A stretch of DNA of 64,000 nucleotides from JBHYDC01 sp051861205. GTDB lineage: Bacteria; Pseudomonadota; Alphaproteobacteria; Rhizobiales; Pleomorphomonadaceae. Below the pieces are notes generated by a model. The model was not told the origin of the DNA and made no database searches. It worked only from the letters and a program-made list of their open reading frames with translations. Position 1 is the first letter of the stretch; each line of letters starts with the position of its first letter. Location: NCBI GenBank assembly GCA_051861205.1, contig JBHYDC010000017.1, positions 33,588-97,587 on the forward strand, given 5' to 3'. Both the position numbers and the translations under genes were made by a program. This document shows positions 49,311-61,476 of this stretch, piece after piece.

Positions 49311-50075
49311 TCAGGCCGCCGGGCGGGCGGCGAGAACCATGTAGTTCACGTTGGTATCGCGGCTTTCCTTCCACAGGTCGCGGAAGGGGTCGTAGACGAC
49401 GCCTGTCCGCTCCAGCAGCGTGAGCCCGGCTTCCTGGAGCGGGGCTTCCACCTCGTCCGGGCGCACCAGCTTCTCGTAGGAATGGGTGCCGCGCGGAAGC
49501 CAGCGCAGAACATATTCGGCGCCCACGATGGCAAGGCCGAACGCCTTCATCGTGCGGTTGATGGTGGCCACCACCATGATGCCGCCGGGCCGGACCATGC
49601 CGGCGGTGATGTCGAGAAACGCCGGCACATCCGCGACATGCTCGACCACCTCGAGCGCGAGCACCACGTCGAAGGTTTCGCCGGCCTCGGCAAGGTCCTC
49701 GGCGGTCGCGGCCCGGTAGTCGATATCGAGTTCGGACTGGGCTGCGTGAAGGCGCGCAACTTCGATGTTGGTTGCCGAGGGATCGACGCCCACCACCGCC
49801 GCGCCGAGGCGGGCGAGCGGTTCGCACACGAGCCCGCCGCCGCAGCCGATGTCGAGTATCCTAAGACCCGACAGCCCGTTGGTCGCTTGAGGGTCGCGAT
49901 TGAAATGCACGGAGAGTTCGCGCTTCAGGAAAGCAAGCCGCACCGGATTGAACTTGTGGAGCGGACGGAACTTGCCGTTCGGGTTCCACCATTCCGCCGC
50001 CATGCGCGAAAAACGCTCGACCTCGGCCGGGTCTACGGTGCCACGCGGTGCGGTAGACTCGGCGTCGGTCATCAT
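49311..50075 (-). CDS. ubiG: Ubiquinone biosynthesis O-methyltransferase
   Basis: Performs both O-methylations in ubiquinone synthesis. The 254-residue protein has the family opening VERFSRMAAEWWNPNGKFRPLHKFNPVR, the SAM loop ILDIGCGGGLVCEPLARLGA, and MKAFGLAIVGAEYVLRWLPRGTH. ATG 50075 lies six bases after GAGGAAA. It is divergent from lysC across 219 bases. Confidence 0.96.
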   Translation of the reverse strand: MMTDAESTAPRGTVDPAEVERFSRMAAEWWNPNGKFRPLHKFNPVRLAFLKRELSVHFNRDPQATNGLSGLRILDIGCGGGLVCEPLARLGAAVVGVDPSATNIEVARLHAAQSELDIDYRAATAEDLAEAGETFDVVLALEVVEHVADVPAFLDITAGMVRPGGIMVVATINRTMKAFGLAIVGAEYVLRWLPRGTHSYEKLVRPDEVEAPLQEAGLTLLERTGVVYDPFRDLWKESRDTNVNYMVLAARPAA

Positions 50076-50294
50076 GGCGCGTTTCCTCATTTATACGGCA
50101 GAGTTGATGTGGGCGCGGGGGCCGCCCTGTCAAGCGTGTCCACGCGAGTTCTTCGGACGGCGCGGGCCGTTGCGGGTTTCGCAACACTCCTGTATGGAAA
50201 GCCCGCTCGCGCGGGAGGGTCCATTCGTGAACTGGCCGCGCGGTTCACATCCCTCTTCTTGGGGCCACTCCCCCGCAAGGCGCGACGACCTGAC

Positions 50295-51548
50295 ATGGCC
50301 CGGCTGGTGATGAAATTCGGCGGTACATCCGTCGCCGACCTCGACCGCATTCGCAACGTGGCGCTCCATGTCAAACGGGAGGTCGATGCGGGTTTTCAGG
50401 TAGCCGTCGTGGTATCCGCCATGGCGGGCAAGACGAATGAACTGGTCGCGCTCTGCCGGGGCGCTTCGGTTCTGCACGATGCGCGCGAATATGATGCGAT
50501 CGTCGCGTCCGGCGAACAGGTGACGTCGGGGCTGCTTGCGATCACGCTCCAGGCCATGGGCATCGATGCCCGGTCCTGGCAGGGCTGGCAGATCCCGATC
50601 CGCACCGATCACGCGCACGGCTCGGCCCGCATCGCGGAGATCGACGGAAGCCGGGTGATCGCACAGATGAACGAAGGCCGCGTCGCCGTAATCGCGGGCT
50701 TCCAGGGGATTGCGCCGGACGGCCGGATCTCGACACTGGGCCGCGGCGGCTCGGATACGTCGGCGGTTGCGGTGGCGGCTGCGATCGGGGCGGTGCGATG
50801 CGATATCTACACCGACGTGGACGGGGTCTACACCACCGATCCGCGTGTGGTGCCGAAGGCGCGCCGGCTGGATAAGGTATCTTTCGAAGAGATGCTGGAG
50901 ATGGCCTCTCTTGGCTCCAAGGTGCTTCAGGTGCGTTCGGTGGAACTTGCGATGGTCCACAATGTGCGCACCTTCGTTCGGTCTTCCTTCGAGGATCCAA
51001 CCAACCCCAAGACCATGCCGAACGGGGATCCGTTCGGGACGCTCATTTGCGACGAGGACGAGATCGTGGAACAGCAGGTCGTGACCGGCATCGCCTACTC
51101 CAAGGACGAGGCGCAGATTTCGATCCGTCAGGTGGCGGACAAGCCGGGCGTGGCCGCCGCCGTGTTCGTGCCCTTGTCGGCGTCGAACATGAACGTGGAC
51201 ATGATCGTTCAGAACGTGGCGTCGAACGGCAAGGAAACCGACATCACCTTCACCGTTCCCGCCGCCGACTACGAGCGGGCGATCGCGGTGATCGAAAGCA
51301 ATCGCGGCGAGATCGGCTACAAGGCCCTGGAAGGCGCGACAGGTGTGTGTAAGGTGTCGGTCATCGGTGTTGGAATGCGCAGCCATGCGGGCGTTGCGGC
51401 ACAGGCCTTCCAAGCGCTTGCGGCCAAGGGCATCAACATTCGCGCGATCACCACATCCGAGATCAAGATCTCGGTGTTGATCGATGAGGCCTATACAGAG
51501 CTTGCGGTTCGCACTTTGCACTCTGTATACGGACTCGACAAGGGTTGA
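50295..51548 (+). CDS. lysC: Aspartate kinase
   Basis: First enzyme of the aspartate family pathway (Lys, Thr, Met). The 417-residue protein has the kinase motif KFGGTSVADLDRI at residues 7-19, GFQGIAPDGRISTLGRGGSDTSAVA, and two C-terminal ACT domains (KPGVAAAVF ...; VGMRSHAGVAAQAF ...) for lysine/threonine feedback. ATG 50295 is the family start; the same frame remains open far upstream through ubiG by chance. Confidence 0.97.
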   Translation: MARLVMKFGGTSVADLDRIRNVALHVKREVDAGFQVAVVVSAMAGKTNELVALCRGASVLHDAREYDAIVASGEQVTSGLLAITLQAMGIDARSWQGWQIPIRTDHAHGSARIAEIDGSRVIAQMNEGRVAVIAGFQGIAPDGRISTLGRGGSDTSAVAVAAAIGAVRCDIYTDVDGVYTTDPRVVPKARRLDKVSFEEMLEMASLGSKVLQVRSVELAMVHNVRTFVRSSFEDPTNPKTMPNGDPFGTLICDEDEIVEQQVVTGIAYSKDEAQISIRQVADKPGVAAAVFVPLSASNMNVDMIVQNVASNGKETDITFTVPAADYERAIAVIESNRGEIGYKALEGATGVCKVSVIGVGMRSHAGVAAQAFQALAAKGINIRAITTSEIKISVLIDEAYTELAVRTLHSVYGLDKG

Positions 51549-51750
51549 CGCCACGCCGCCTGAACCGGGCGGTGTTTGCTTCGAGGGGTCCGGCGGCGCC
51601 TCGATCGATCCTTGAATTACGCAGCGACCACGGGCCTTTCCGGTTTATGGTGCGTGGGCGTTCCGGGATGTGACCGGGCGTGAATGAAACGTGGTTCGAT
51701 CGGGAGGGGAGGGCCGGCCCCATTCTTTTCGGACCACCGGGATGCGGACA

Positions 51751-54021
51751 ATGCGGGGGTCACTCTTCGGTCCGCGCGTTTTGCTACGCCGCCTCCGCGA
51801 GGTGATGGCGGAGCTGATCAGCGCGCAGGAACGGCTGGACAAGATCGTCGTCACCATCGCGGCCAACATGGTTGCGGAGGTTTGCTCGGTCTATGTCTTG
51901 CGCGCTGATGATGTGCTCGAACTCTTCGCCACCGAAGGCCTGAACCGCGCCGCCGTCCACAAGGCGAGCTTGATGGTCGGCCACGGGCTCGTGGGAACGA
52001 TCGCCGCCGAAGCTTCGCTCCTCAATCTGCCGGACGCGCAGGCCCACCCCGCCTTCGAATATCTGCCGGAGACGGGCGAGGAGGCCTACCACTCCTTCCT
52101 CGGCGTGCCGATCCTCAGGGCTGGGCGGACGCTCGGCGTTCTCGTCGTTCAAAATCAGGCACGCAAATCCTATTCCGAAGAGGAAGAGGAGGCGTTGCAG
52201 ACGACCGCGATGGTGATCGCGGAGATGATCGCCTCCGGTGAGCTTGCCAAGTTGGCCGCGACGCCTGCCACCGGCCTCGACATGGCCCGGCCGATGCACC
52301 TTGAAGGCGTGGCGCTGTCTGACGGCGTCGGGCTCGGTCACGTCGTGCTGCATGAGCCGCGCGTTGTCGTCACCGATCTGATCGCCGAGGATCCGGACAA
52401 GGAAGTCGAGCGGCTCCAACAAGCGATCACCGGCTTGCGCCTGACGATCGACGACATGCTGGACAAGGGCGAGATCGCCCATCACGGCGAACACCGGGAC
52501 GTGCTCGAAGCCTATCGCATGTTCGCCTATGACCGGGGCTGGGCGCGGCGGATGGAGGAGGCGATCGTGCGCTCCGGCCTCACTGCCGAGGCGGCCGTCG
52601 AGCGCGTTCAGTCCGACACCCGCGCGCGCATGCTGCGCCAGACCGATCCTTACCTGCGCGAGCGGCTGCATGACTTCGACGATCTGACGTTCCGTCTTCT
52701 GCGCGAGCTGATGGGCAAGGAGGATCGCAAGCAGGAACTGCCGGAGAACGCCATCATCGTGGCGCGCAACATGGGTGCGGCCGAGCTTTTGGATTATGAC
52801 CGCACGCGGGTGCGCGGGCTCGTTCTGGAAGAAGGCGCAGCCACCAGCCATGTCGCGATCGTGGCGCGGGCGCTCAATATCGCGACCGTTGGCCAGGTTC
52901 ACAATGTAGTTTCGCTGGCGGAAGCGGGCGATCCGATCATCGTGGACGGCGAAACGGGGCTTTTGCACCTGCGCCCGCCGGTGGACGTGGAGTCTGCCTA
53001 TGCCGAGAAGGTGCGCTTCCGGGCGCGGCGGCAAGAGCGCTTCCGCAGGCTGCGCAGCAAGCCGGCCGTCACGCGCGACGGCGTGGAAATCTCGCTCAAC
53101 ATCAATGCCGGTTTGCTGTTCGACTTGCCGCATTTGGACGAGTGCGGGGCGGACGGCATTGGGCTCTTCCGCACCGAACTTCAGTTCATGATCGCGTCGG
53201 CTTTCCCGCGCATCGGCGAGCAGCAAACGCTCTATTCCAAGGTGCTGGATGGCGCGGCCGGCCGGCCGGTGACCTTCCGTTCGCTCGACATCGGCGGCGA
53301 TAAGGTGCTGCCCTATCTCTCGCGCCTGGAGCATGAGGAAAACCCGGCGATGGGCTGGCGGGCGCTGCGGCTCGGGCTCGATCGGCCGGCGTTGCTGCGC
53401 ACCCAAGTTCGTGCGCTCCTCAAGGCGTCCGGCGGGCGTGAGCTGAGGCTGATGTTCCCGATGGTCTCCGAGGTCGATGAGTTTCGCCGCGCCAAGGCGC
53501 TGGTGGAGCGCGAGACGCGGTTTCTGACGCGCCACGGCCACGCGCTTCCGAGCCAACTGAAGCTCGGCGCTATGATCGAGGTGCCCTCGCTGCTGTTCGA
53601 CCTCGATCAGCTCATGGACGAGGTGGACTTTGTTTCGGTCGGCTCCAACGACCTGTTCCAGTTCATGTTCGCCGCCGATCGCGGCAATTCCAATGTGACC
53701 GAACGCTTCGACGCCATGTCGCCCTCGTTCCTCCGTGCGCTGCGATCGATCGCGGCGGCGGCGGCGGCCAAGCGCAAACCGGCGACGCTGTGCGGTGAGC
53801 TTGCCGGCAAGCCGCTGAGCGCGATGGCCTTGATCGGCCTTGGCTTCCGCTCCATCTCGATGGCGCCGGCCTCGGTCGGTCCGGTGAAGGCAATGCTGCG
53901 CGCGCTCGACGTTGCGGCGCTGGAGGCGGCCTTGATGCCGGCTCTCGACCATTCGACGGAACGCTCGCTGCGCGGGCTTCTGGAAGCCTTTTCCAACGAG
54001 CACGACGTGCCGATGGTCTGA
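51751..54021 (+). CDS. ptsP: PEP--protein phosphotransferase PtsP (Enzyme I-Ntr)
   Basis: First component of the nitrogen phosphotransferase system; phosphorylates NPr from PEP. A GAF domain covers about residues 1-165 (QERLDKIVVTIAANMVAEVCSVYVL), then the PtsI N-terminal helical part, the phosphohistidine domain with His367 in GAATSHVAIVARAL, and the PEP-binding TIM barrel (GADGIGLFRTELQFM ... VGSNDLFQF). Length 756 residues fits the family. GAF binding of glutamine/2-oxoglutarate is known for homologues. ATG 51742 is an alternative start. It follows lysC. Confidence 0.95.
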   Translation: MRGSLFGPRVLLRRLREVMAELISAQERLDKIVVTIAANMVAEVCSVYVLRADDVLELFATEGLNRAAVHKASLMVGHGLVGTIAAEASLLNLPDAQAHPAFEYLPETGEEAYHSFLGVPILRAGRTLGVLVVQNQARKSYSEEEEEALQTTAMVIAEMIASGELAKLAATPATGLDMARPMHLEGVALSDGVGLGHVVLHEPRVVVTDLIAEDPDKEVERLQQAITGLRLTIDDMLDKGEIAHHGEHRDVLEAYRMFAYDRGWARRMEEAIVRSGLTAEAAVERVQSDTRARMLRQTDPYLRERLHDFDDLTFRLLRELMGKEDRKQELPENAIIVARNMGAAELLDYDRTRVRGLVLEEGAATSHVAIVARALNIATVGQVHNVVSLAEAGDPIIVDGETGLLHLRPPVDVESAYAEKVRFRARRQERFRRLRSKPAVTRDGVEISLNINAGLLFDLPHLDECGADGIGLFRTELQFMIASAFPRIGEQQTLYSKVLDGAAGRPVTFRSLDIGGDKVLPYLSRLEHEENPAMGWRALRLGLDRPALLRTQVRALLKASGGRELRLMFPMVSEVDEFRRAKALVERETRFLTRHGHALPSQLKLGAMIEVPSLLFDLDQLMDEVDFVSVGSNDLFQFMFAADRGNSNVTERFDAMSPSFLRALRSIAAAAAAKRKPATLCGELAGKPLSAMALIGLGFRSISMAPASVGPVKAMLRALDVAALEAALMPALDHSTERSLRGLLEAFSNEHDVPMV

Positions 54022-54074
54022 CGACCCGGCCTGGCCGCTATCTTTTCCGATCTGGATATGTAGACCCGAACCTG

Positions 54075-55151
54075 ATGCTGACTGCTTTCGACGCCAAGCT
54101 CGAAGCCCTCTTGGATCGCTTCGCCATTCTGGAGGCCCGCCTCGCCGGTGGTCCGGACGCGGAAACCTATGTGAAGCTGTCGCGCGACTATGCGGAGCTT
54201 GAACCGGTGGTGGCGAAGATCCGCAGCCTGCGTGCGGCCGAACGGGAACTCGCCGATCTCCAACATCTCCTCGATGACGCAGCCACCGACCCGGACATGC
54301 GCGATATGGCGGAGGCCGAGCGGCTGCATGTGCTGGAAGCGATCGACCAGTTGAACAAGGACGTTCGGATCGCGCTCTTGCCGCGCGACCGGGCGGACGA
54401 CCTCGGCGTCATTCTCGAAGTGCGGGCCGGCACCGGGGGCGACGAGGCGGCGCTGTTCGCGGGCGATCTTTTCCGGATGTACCAGCGCTATGCCGAGGCG
54501 CGGGGCTGGAAGGTGGACGTGCTTTCCACCTCCGAGGGGGAGATGGGTGGCTATAAGGAAATCATCGCGTCGGTGTCCGGCCAGGGCGTGTTCGCGCGGC
54601 TGAAGTTCGAGTCTGGTGTGCACCGCGTGCAGCGGGTGCCGGCAACAGAATCATCCGGCCGCGTTCATACCTCCGCCGCCACCGTTGCCGTTCTGCCGGA
54701 AGCGGAAGACGTGGATATCGAGATCGACGAGGGTGATCTTCGGATCGACACCTATCGATCGTCGGGGTCCGGCGGCCAGCATGTGAACACGACGGATAGC
54801 GCGATCCGGGTCACGCATCTGCCGACGGGCGTGGCCGTGGCGGTGCAAGAAGAGCGGTCGCAGCATAAGAACCGGGCGAAGGCCATGCAGGTTCTGCGGG
54901 CCCGCCTCTACGACCTCGAACGCGAGCGGTTGGCGGGCGAGCGGGCGGCGCAGCGGCGCGGGCAAATCGGGTCCGGCGACCGGTCTGAGCGAATCCGCAC
55001 CTATAACTTCGGGCAGGGCCGTGTCACCGATCACCGGATCAACCTGACGCTCTACCGGCTGCAGGCGGTGATGGAAGGCGATCTTGACGAAATCGTCGAA
55101 GGCCTGATCGCCGAGCATCAGGCGCAGCTTCTGGCCGAGGCGGGAAGCTGA
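54075..55151 (+). CDS. prfA: Peptide chain release factor 1
   Basis: Recognises UAA/UAG and releases the polypeptide. The 358-residue protein has the codon-recognition PAT motif in RVPATESSGRVHTSAATVAVLPE and the catalytic GGQ at 233-235 in SSGSGGQHVNTTDSAIRVTHLPTG. PrmC, which methylates this glutamine, is encoded five bases after its stop. Confidence 0.97.
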   Translation: MLTAFDAKLEALLDRFAILEARLAGGPDAETYVKLSRDYAELEPVVAKIRSLRAAERELADLQHLLDDAATDPDMRDMAEAERLHVLEAIDQLNKDVRIALLPRDRADDLGVILEVRAGTGGDEAALFAGDLFRMYQRYAEARGWKVDVLSTSEGEMGGYKEIIASVSGQGVFARLKFESGVHRVQRVPATESSGRVHTSAATVAVLPEAEDVDIEIDEGDLRIDTYRSSGSGGQHVNTTDSAIRVTHLPTGVAVAVQEERSQHKNRAKAMQVLRARLYDLERERLAGERAAQRRGQIGSGDRSERIRTYNFGQGRVTDHRINLTLYRLQAVMEGDLDEIVEGLIAEHQAQLLAEAGS

Positions 55152-55156
55152 TCGCC

Positions 55157-56035
55157 ATGGGCGAAACGATCGACGCTCTGCTTGTCCGCGCGCGGCGAAG
55201 GCTGAAGGCGGCGGGCGTCGTGGAGGCCAACCTCGACGCGCGGATCCTGGTGGCGGCTGGGCTCGGCGTCGATACGGCGGTTCTGGTCAGCGGCGGCGAC
55301 AGGACGGTTGATGCTCAAGGCGCGGAGCGGGCCTGGGCGCTGATCGAGCGCCGGGCGCTTGGCGAGCCGGTCGGCCGCATCCTCGGGGTGCGTGCGTTTC
55401 ATGGGCTCGACTTCGAGCTTGGACCGGACACGCTGGAGCCACGCGGCGACACCGAAGTGCTCGTGGGCGCCGTGCTCGACCGGGTGAGGCGCGGGGCGGT
55501 TCCGGGCAGCGCGCCGGATGGCGCCGGATTGACCTTCGTTGATGTGGGCACCGGCACCGGCGCGATCGCGATTGCGATTGCCGTGGCACTGCCGCAGGCG
55601 CTGGGTATCGCGACCGATCTTGCGCCGGGGGCGCTCGCGGTCGCCCACAGGAATGCCGTTCGCCATGGGGTTGTGGATCGGATCGCGTTTCGCGAGGGGT
55701 CGTTTCTGGATCCCGTGGAAGCGCCAGTCGCGCTGATCGTCTCGAACCCGCCCTATATCGCGTCGGGGGAAATCGAGGGGTTGTCGCGCGAGGTTCGCGA
55801 CCACGATCCACGCCTTGCTCTCGATGGCGGTGCGGATGGGCTGGAGGCCTATCGCGCACTCATTGCCCAGGCCTCCTACAAACTTTCGCCCGGCGGAACT
55901 TTTGCGCTGGAGATCGGTTGGGACCAAAAGAAATCGGTCTCGAACCTTTTGAGCTTCGCCGGGTTTTGCGAAATCAACGCCGTGCCGGATCTCGCTGGCC
56001 ATGACCGTGTTTTGGTCGCACTTCGCCCGATCTGA
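55157..56035 (+). CDS. prmC: Release-factor glutamine N5-methyltransferase
   Basis: Methylates the GGQ glutamine of release factors. The 292-residue protein has an N-terminal helical domain, then VDVGTGTGAIAIAIAVALP for SAM binding and the substrate motif NPPY in IVSNPPYIASGEI. A family-typical RVLGVRAFHGLDFELGPDTLEPRGDTE region precedes them. It is translationally close to prfA, its substrate. Confidence 0.95.
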   Translation: MGETIDALLVRARRRLKAAGVVEANLDARILVAAGLGVDTAVLVSGGDRTVDAQGAERAWALIERRALGEPVGRILGVRAFHGLDFELGPDTLEPRGDTEVLVGAVLDRVRRGAVPGSAPDGAGLTFVDVGTGTGAIAIAIAVALPQALGIATDLAPGALAVAHRNAVRHGVVDRIAFREGSFLDPVEAPVALIVSNPPYIASGEIEGLSREVRDHDPRLALDGGADGLEAYRALIAQASYKLSPGGTFALEIGWDQKKSVSNLLSFAGFCEINAVPDLAGHDRVLVALRPI

Positions 56036-56584
56036 GATGTCTTGGCCGTCTTCAGGTTGAAACGATTTCTCGTCACCAAAAATGGGCTTGGAAAATCTCA
56101 AGGGAATCGCTACGTTCGGCTTTGCTGCACGGTGGCCTTCCGATTTGGTGAGCTTCCGTCCAAAAGCGTCCACTGGGGGGTGGATCGTCCGTTTCCGGTT
56201 GATCTTGGTCTGACGACCGCATCGAGACCGTGACGTTTAGGTGGTGCGTCTCACACCTCTCGTTGGTCCAGTTTTCGCTTTCTATCGTTGTGGAGGATGA
56301 CGCGAGGGACTTTGGACGGCCCTGAATCGGCGCCGTCGTGATGGACATCGTGTCGAACAGGATATCAAAGCTCGTCGCTTCGATCACGAAGGCGGCCTTA
56401 CGTTTCAACCCGTTGGAACATGTACTTGCCGCGAAGTCGCTTCGCCCTTCGCGCAACATGCTCTAGGTCCGAATTCATTGGGTACGTCCCGGCGTCGCTT
56501 TCCAAGCGTGCGCGCCAAGCAAGGCAGGGATCGGATACCCCGGCGGACCGGATAAACCCGCGTAACCCAAGAGACAGCGGACTA
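56036..56584. other. Intergenic region between prmC and the DUF4167 gene
   Basis: 549 bp without a gene I can support. Short open frames on both strands (56073-56459 minus, 56042-56233 plus) show no recognisable family or good ribosome site. A small hairpin GCGAAG-TC-GCTTCGC lies near 56433-56448. Composition is slightly more AT-rich than the flanks. Confidence 0.4.
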
Positions 56585-57742
56585 ATGAGGCAGAACCAGC
56601 AGAACAAGCAACGGATGCGCGGCCGCAATCGTAAAGGTCCCAATCCGTTGACCCGGTCCTTCGAATCGAACGGGCCGGATTTGAAGATTCGAGGCACCGC
56701 CCTCCACATCGCCGAGAAGTACACGCAGCTTGCGCGCGACGCTTCATCGTCGGGTGACCGGGTGATGGCCGAGAATTACCTTCAACATGCGGAACACTAC
56801 TACCGCATCATTGCCACCGCTCAGGCGGCACTGCTGACCTCCGCGCAGTTCGGCCGCGATGATTTGAACGACGACGGCGAGGAAGATCTGGAGCCGATCG
56901 GCTCGGATCGCTTCGAGCCGCGCCAGATCTCCATCACACCGCCGAACGGACAATACGACAACCGTGGGGGCGATTATCGCGGCCAGGATCGCGAAGGCGG
57001 AAATCCGCAGCGCGAGCCCTATCAAGGCCGCGAAAGCTACCAACAGCGCGAACCGCGTGAAGGCGGCTACCAGCAGCAGCGCGAGCCGCGCGAAGGTGGC
57101 TATCAGGGCCGGGAACCGCGCGAGGGTTATCAGCCGCGGGAGCCGCGTGAACACCGCGAAGGCGGCTACCAACAGAGGGAACCGCGCGAAGGCGGCTACC
57201 AGCAGCGCGAACCGCGCGGGGGTTACCAGCCCCGTGAAGGCCAGCAGGGCGGGGACAATCAACAGCGCGAACCGCGTGAGAACTTGCCCCCCCGCGAAAA
57301 TCAGCCCCAGCGCGAGGGGTATCAGAACCGCGAAAATCGCGGCGAAGGCCAAGGCCAAGACCGTGGCGAACGGCGTGATCGCCGTCCGCGTTTCGACCGC
57401 TTCGATCGTCGTAGCGAACGGCCCGAGCGGACGGATCGTCCGCCTGAACCGCGCGTCGATCGGCCGGTGACCGGCGGTCCCTCGCCGATGCCGCTCGATG
57501 CTCCCCAGCCCGATGTGCGCTTCCCCGAAGCCGCCCCTCGCCCCGCGCCGGCTCCGCAGAGCGAACCGGTAGCCGCGATCGCAACGGCGCCCGTGGCTCC
57601 CGAGGCTGTCAACGATGGGGGTGTCGATGCCGATGGCACGAAGCGTCCGGCCCGCCGCCGGGCTCCTGCGCGCCCGCGCACGCGGCGCACTGGAACCGAT
57701 GCGGCCGAGCCCGCGGATACGTCGGCCGAACCGATCGAATGA
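56585..57742 (+). CDS. DUF4167 protein with Arg/Gln/Gly-rich tandem repeats
   Basis: A 385-residue protein. The conserved DUF4167 domain is N-terminal: MRGRNRKGPNPLTRSFESNGPDLKIRGTALHIAEKYTQLARDASSSGDRVMAENYLQHAEHYYRI (residues 11-75, abbreviated in known families as the ribosome/RNA-associated region). About residues 140-255 are imperfect 10-residue repeats related to QQREPREGGY, followed by an Arg-rich stretch and a Pro/Ala-rich tail. This looks like a disordered RNA-binding protein. ATG 56585 was chosen; an extension to 56420 is outside the family. Confidence 0.85.
   Translation: MRQNQQNKQRMRGRNRKGPNPLTRSFESNGPDLKIRGTALHIAEKYTQLARDASSSGDRVMAENYLQHAEHYYRIIATAQAALLTSAQFGRDDLNDDGEEDLEPIGSDRFEPRQISITPPNGQYDNRGGDYRGQDREGGNPQREPYQGRESYQQREPREGGYQQQREPREGGYQGREPREGYQPREPREHREGGYQQREPREGGYQQREPRGGYQPREGQQGGDNQQREPRENLPPRENQPQREGYQNRENRGEGQGQDRGERRDRRPRFDRFDRRSERPERTDRPPEPRVDRPVTGGPSPMPLDAPQPDVRFPEAAPRPAPAPQSEPVAAIATAPVAPEAVNDGGVDADGTKRPARRRAPARPRTRRTGTDAAEPADTSAEPIE
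57020..57300 (+). repeat. Coding tandem repeats in the DUF4167 gene
   Basis: Imperfect 30-bp units encoding variants of QQREPREGGY, with some units shortened or with PRE/HRE substitutions. About eight units can be seen. The array length is probably variable between strains. Confidence 0.75.
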
Positions 57743-57797
57743 GCCTTGATCCCGAACGCGCCTTTTCGGCGTAAAGGGTATGGGAATGTTTAGGAAA

Positions 57798-57832
57798 AGT
57801 CCCGCTGGCGTTTGTCGCGAGCGGGGCTTTTT
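57798..57832 (+). terminator. Terminator after the DUF4167 gene
   Basis: 9-bp stem AGTCCCGCT / AGCGGGGCT (one G-T pair) with a 13-nt loop and TTTTT, 56 bases after the stop. Confidence 0.82.
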
Positions 57833-57911
57833 CGTCTTAAATGCGCCTCGACGTTAGCGTATCGGCGATAACGGCTTTGCAAGATCAACGTTGCCGCGAA
57901 GGGATCATGTC

Positions 57912-58208
57912 ATGACGCTTGCCGAATGCACCGAAGCTGTTCGTTTGAAACTCGCCGAAAGCGAGGGGCTAAACGCCGTCTTGAAGTTCGATTGCGGTTC
58001 GGACGGCGTTATCTTGGTGGATGCGGTCTCCCGCCCTCACACCGTGTCGAACGAAGATCGATCCGCCGACTGCACGATCGCCATCTCGCTTGACGATCTC
58101 GTCAGCCTCGTCGGCGGAACGCTGGACCCGACGACAGCTTTTATGACGGGCAAGCTCTCCGTTGAAGGCGACGTCAGCGTCGCCATGCGATTGGCTCAGG
58201 TGGTGTGA
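57912..58208 (+). CDS. SCP2 sterol-carrier-domain protein
   Basis: A 98-residue single-domain SCP2-like protein: AVLKFDCGSDGVILVDA, DRSADCTIAISLDDLVSLVGGTLDPTTAFMTGKLSVEGDVSVAMRLAQ. The last part is the diagnostic hydrophobic-tunnel region. The family binds lipids; the ligand here is unknown. ATG 57912 follows AAGGGA. It precedes the DUF2147 gene by 41 bases. Confidence 0.92.
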   Translation: MTLAECTEAVRLKLAESEGLNAVLKFDCGSDGVILVDAVSRPHTVSNEDRSADCTIAISLDDLVSLVGGTLDPTTAFMTGKLSVEGDVSVAMRLAQVV

Positions 58209-58249
58209 CCGGCTGATTTCGATGGGACCGAGGGCATTTTGTGGAGTGA

Positions 58250-58615
58250 ATGATGCGTGCGAGACTTTTTTTGGCCGCTGTCCTGCTTGCGACCGGAGCG
58301 GCACCGTCGCTGGCAGCCCCGGGTGAAGCCGTCTGGCAAGGCGTCTGGAAAACCGCCGAGGGGGAAAACGTCAGCCTTTATCCCTGCGGTTCGGCGTTCT
58401 GCATCAAAATCAACACCGGCGAATTCGCAGGCAAGATTATCAGCAGCGATCTCATGGATGATGGCGAGGGCAATCTCAACGGATCGATTCTCGATCCGTC
58501 GGACGACAAAGTCTATTCGGGGACGGTTTCGGCGCCGGACGAGCGAAGCTTGAAGCTGCGCGGCTGCGCGCTCAGGATCTTCTGCCAATCGGTGAAGTGG
58601 TCGCGGGTGGAGTAG
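58250..58615 (+). CDS. DUF2147 exported protein
   Basis: A 121-residue periplasmic DUF2147 protein with a signal peptide ending SLAAP (about residue 22). It has the domain features WQGVWKTAEGENVSLYPCGSAFCIKI and GSILDPSDDKVYSGTVSAPDERSLKLRGCALRIFCQSVKW, including four cysteines that likely form disulfides. Function unknown. GGAG precedes the ATG pair. Confidence 0.9.
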   Translation: MMRARLFLAAVLLATGAAPSLAAPGEAVWQGVWKTAEGENVSLYPCGSAFCIKINTGEFAGKIISSDLMDDGEGNLNGSILDPSDDKVYSGTVSAPDERSLKLRGCALRIFCQSVKWSRVE

Positions 58616-58795
58616 GGCGGCCAAGCGCGCCGGGATCCGGATCCATCCGGACTGACGGCGCCACTTCCGGATCTATCATTGGCCTCCCATATCAACGGCG
58701 TGACGCGCCTTTTCTAGTTCTATGCGGTCACGATAGGAGCCGCTCTCCCAATGCTTCGGGTTCGGAGGGCGGGCTCGCGAGAGGGATGTAGGATC

Positions 58796-61399
<2,604 letters not shown>

Positions 61400-61411
61400 C
61401 GCGGGATGCCG

Positions 61412-61450
61412 ACGCCGGCCTCATGAAATCTGGGGCCGGCGTTCGCGTTT
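61412..61450 (+). terminator. Probable terminator after clpB
   Basis: 9-bp stem ACGCCGGCC / GGCCGGCGT with a 13-nt loop, followed by TCGCGTTT, 13 bases after the stop. It lies between convergent genes. Confidence 0.55.
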
Positions 61451-61476
61451 CAAAAGCGCGTTGTGCTGAATGCGGA

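Noticed and set aside
48843..50294. Long upstream extension of the lysC frame, through DUF1178 and ubiG
   Set aside because: The extension has no family similarity and crosses two real genes; LysC starts with its kinase motif at 50295.
51784..54003. A 739-codon frame antisense to ptsP
   Set aside because: Same mirror effect; Arg/His-rich, no domains.
57020..57300. CRISPR-like array
   Set aside because: The repeats are 30-bp coding units with no spacers, in frame within the DUF4167 gene.
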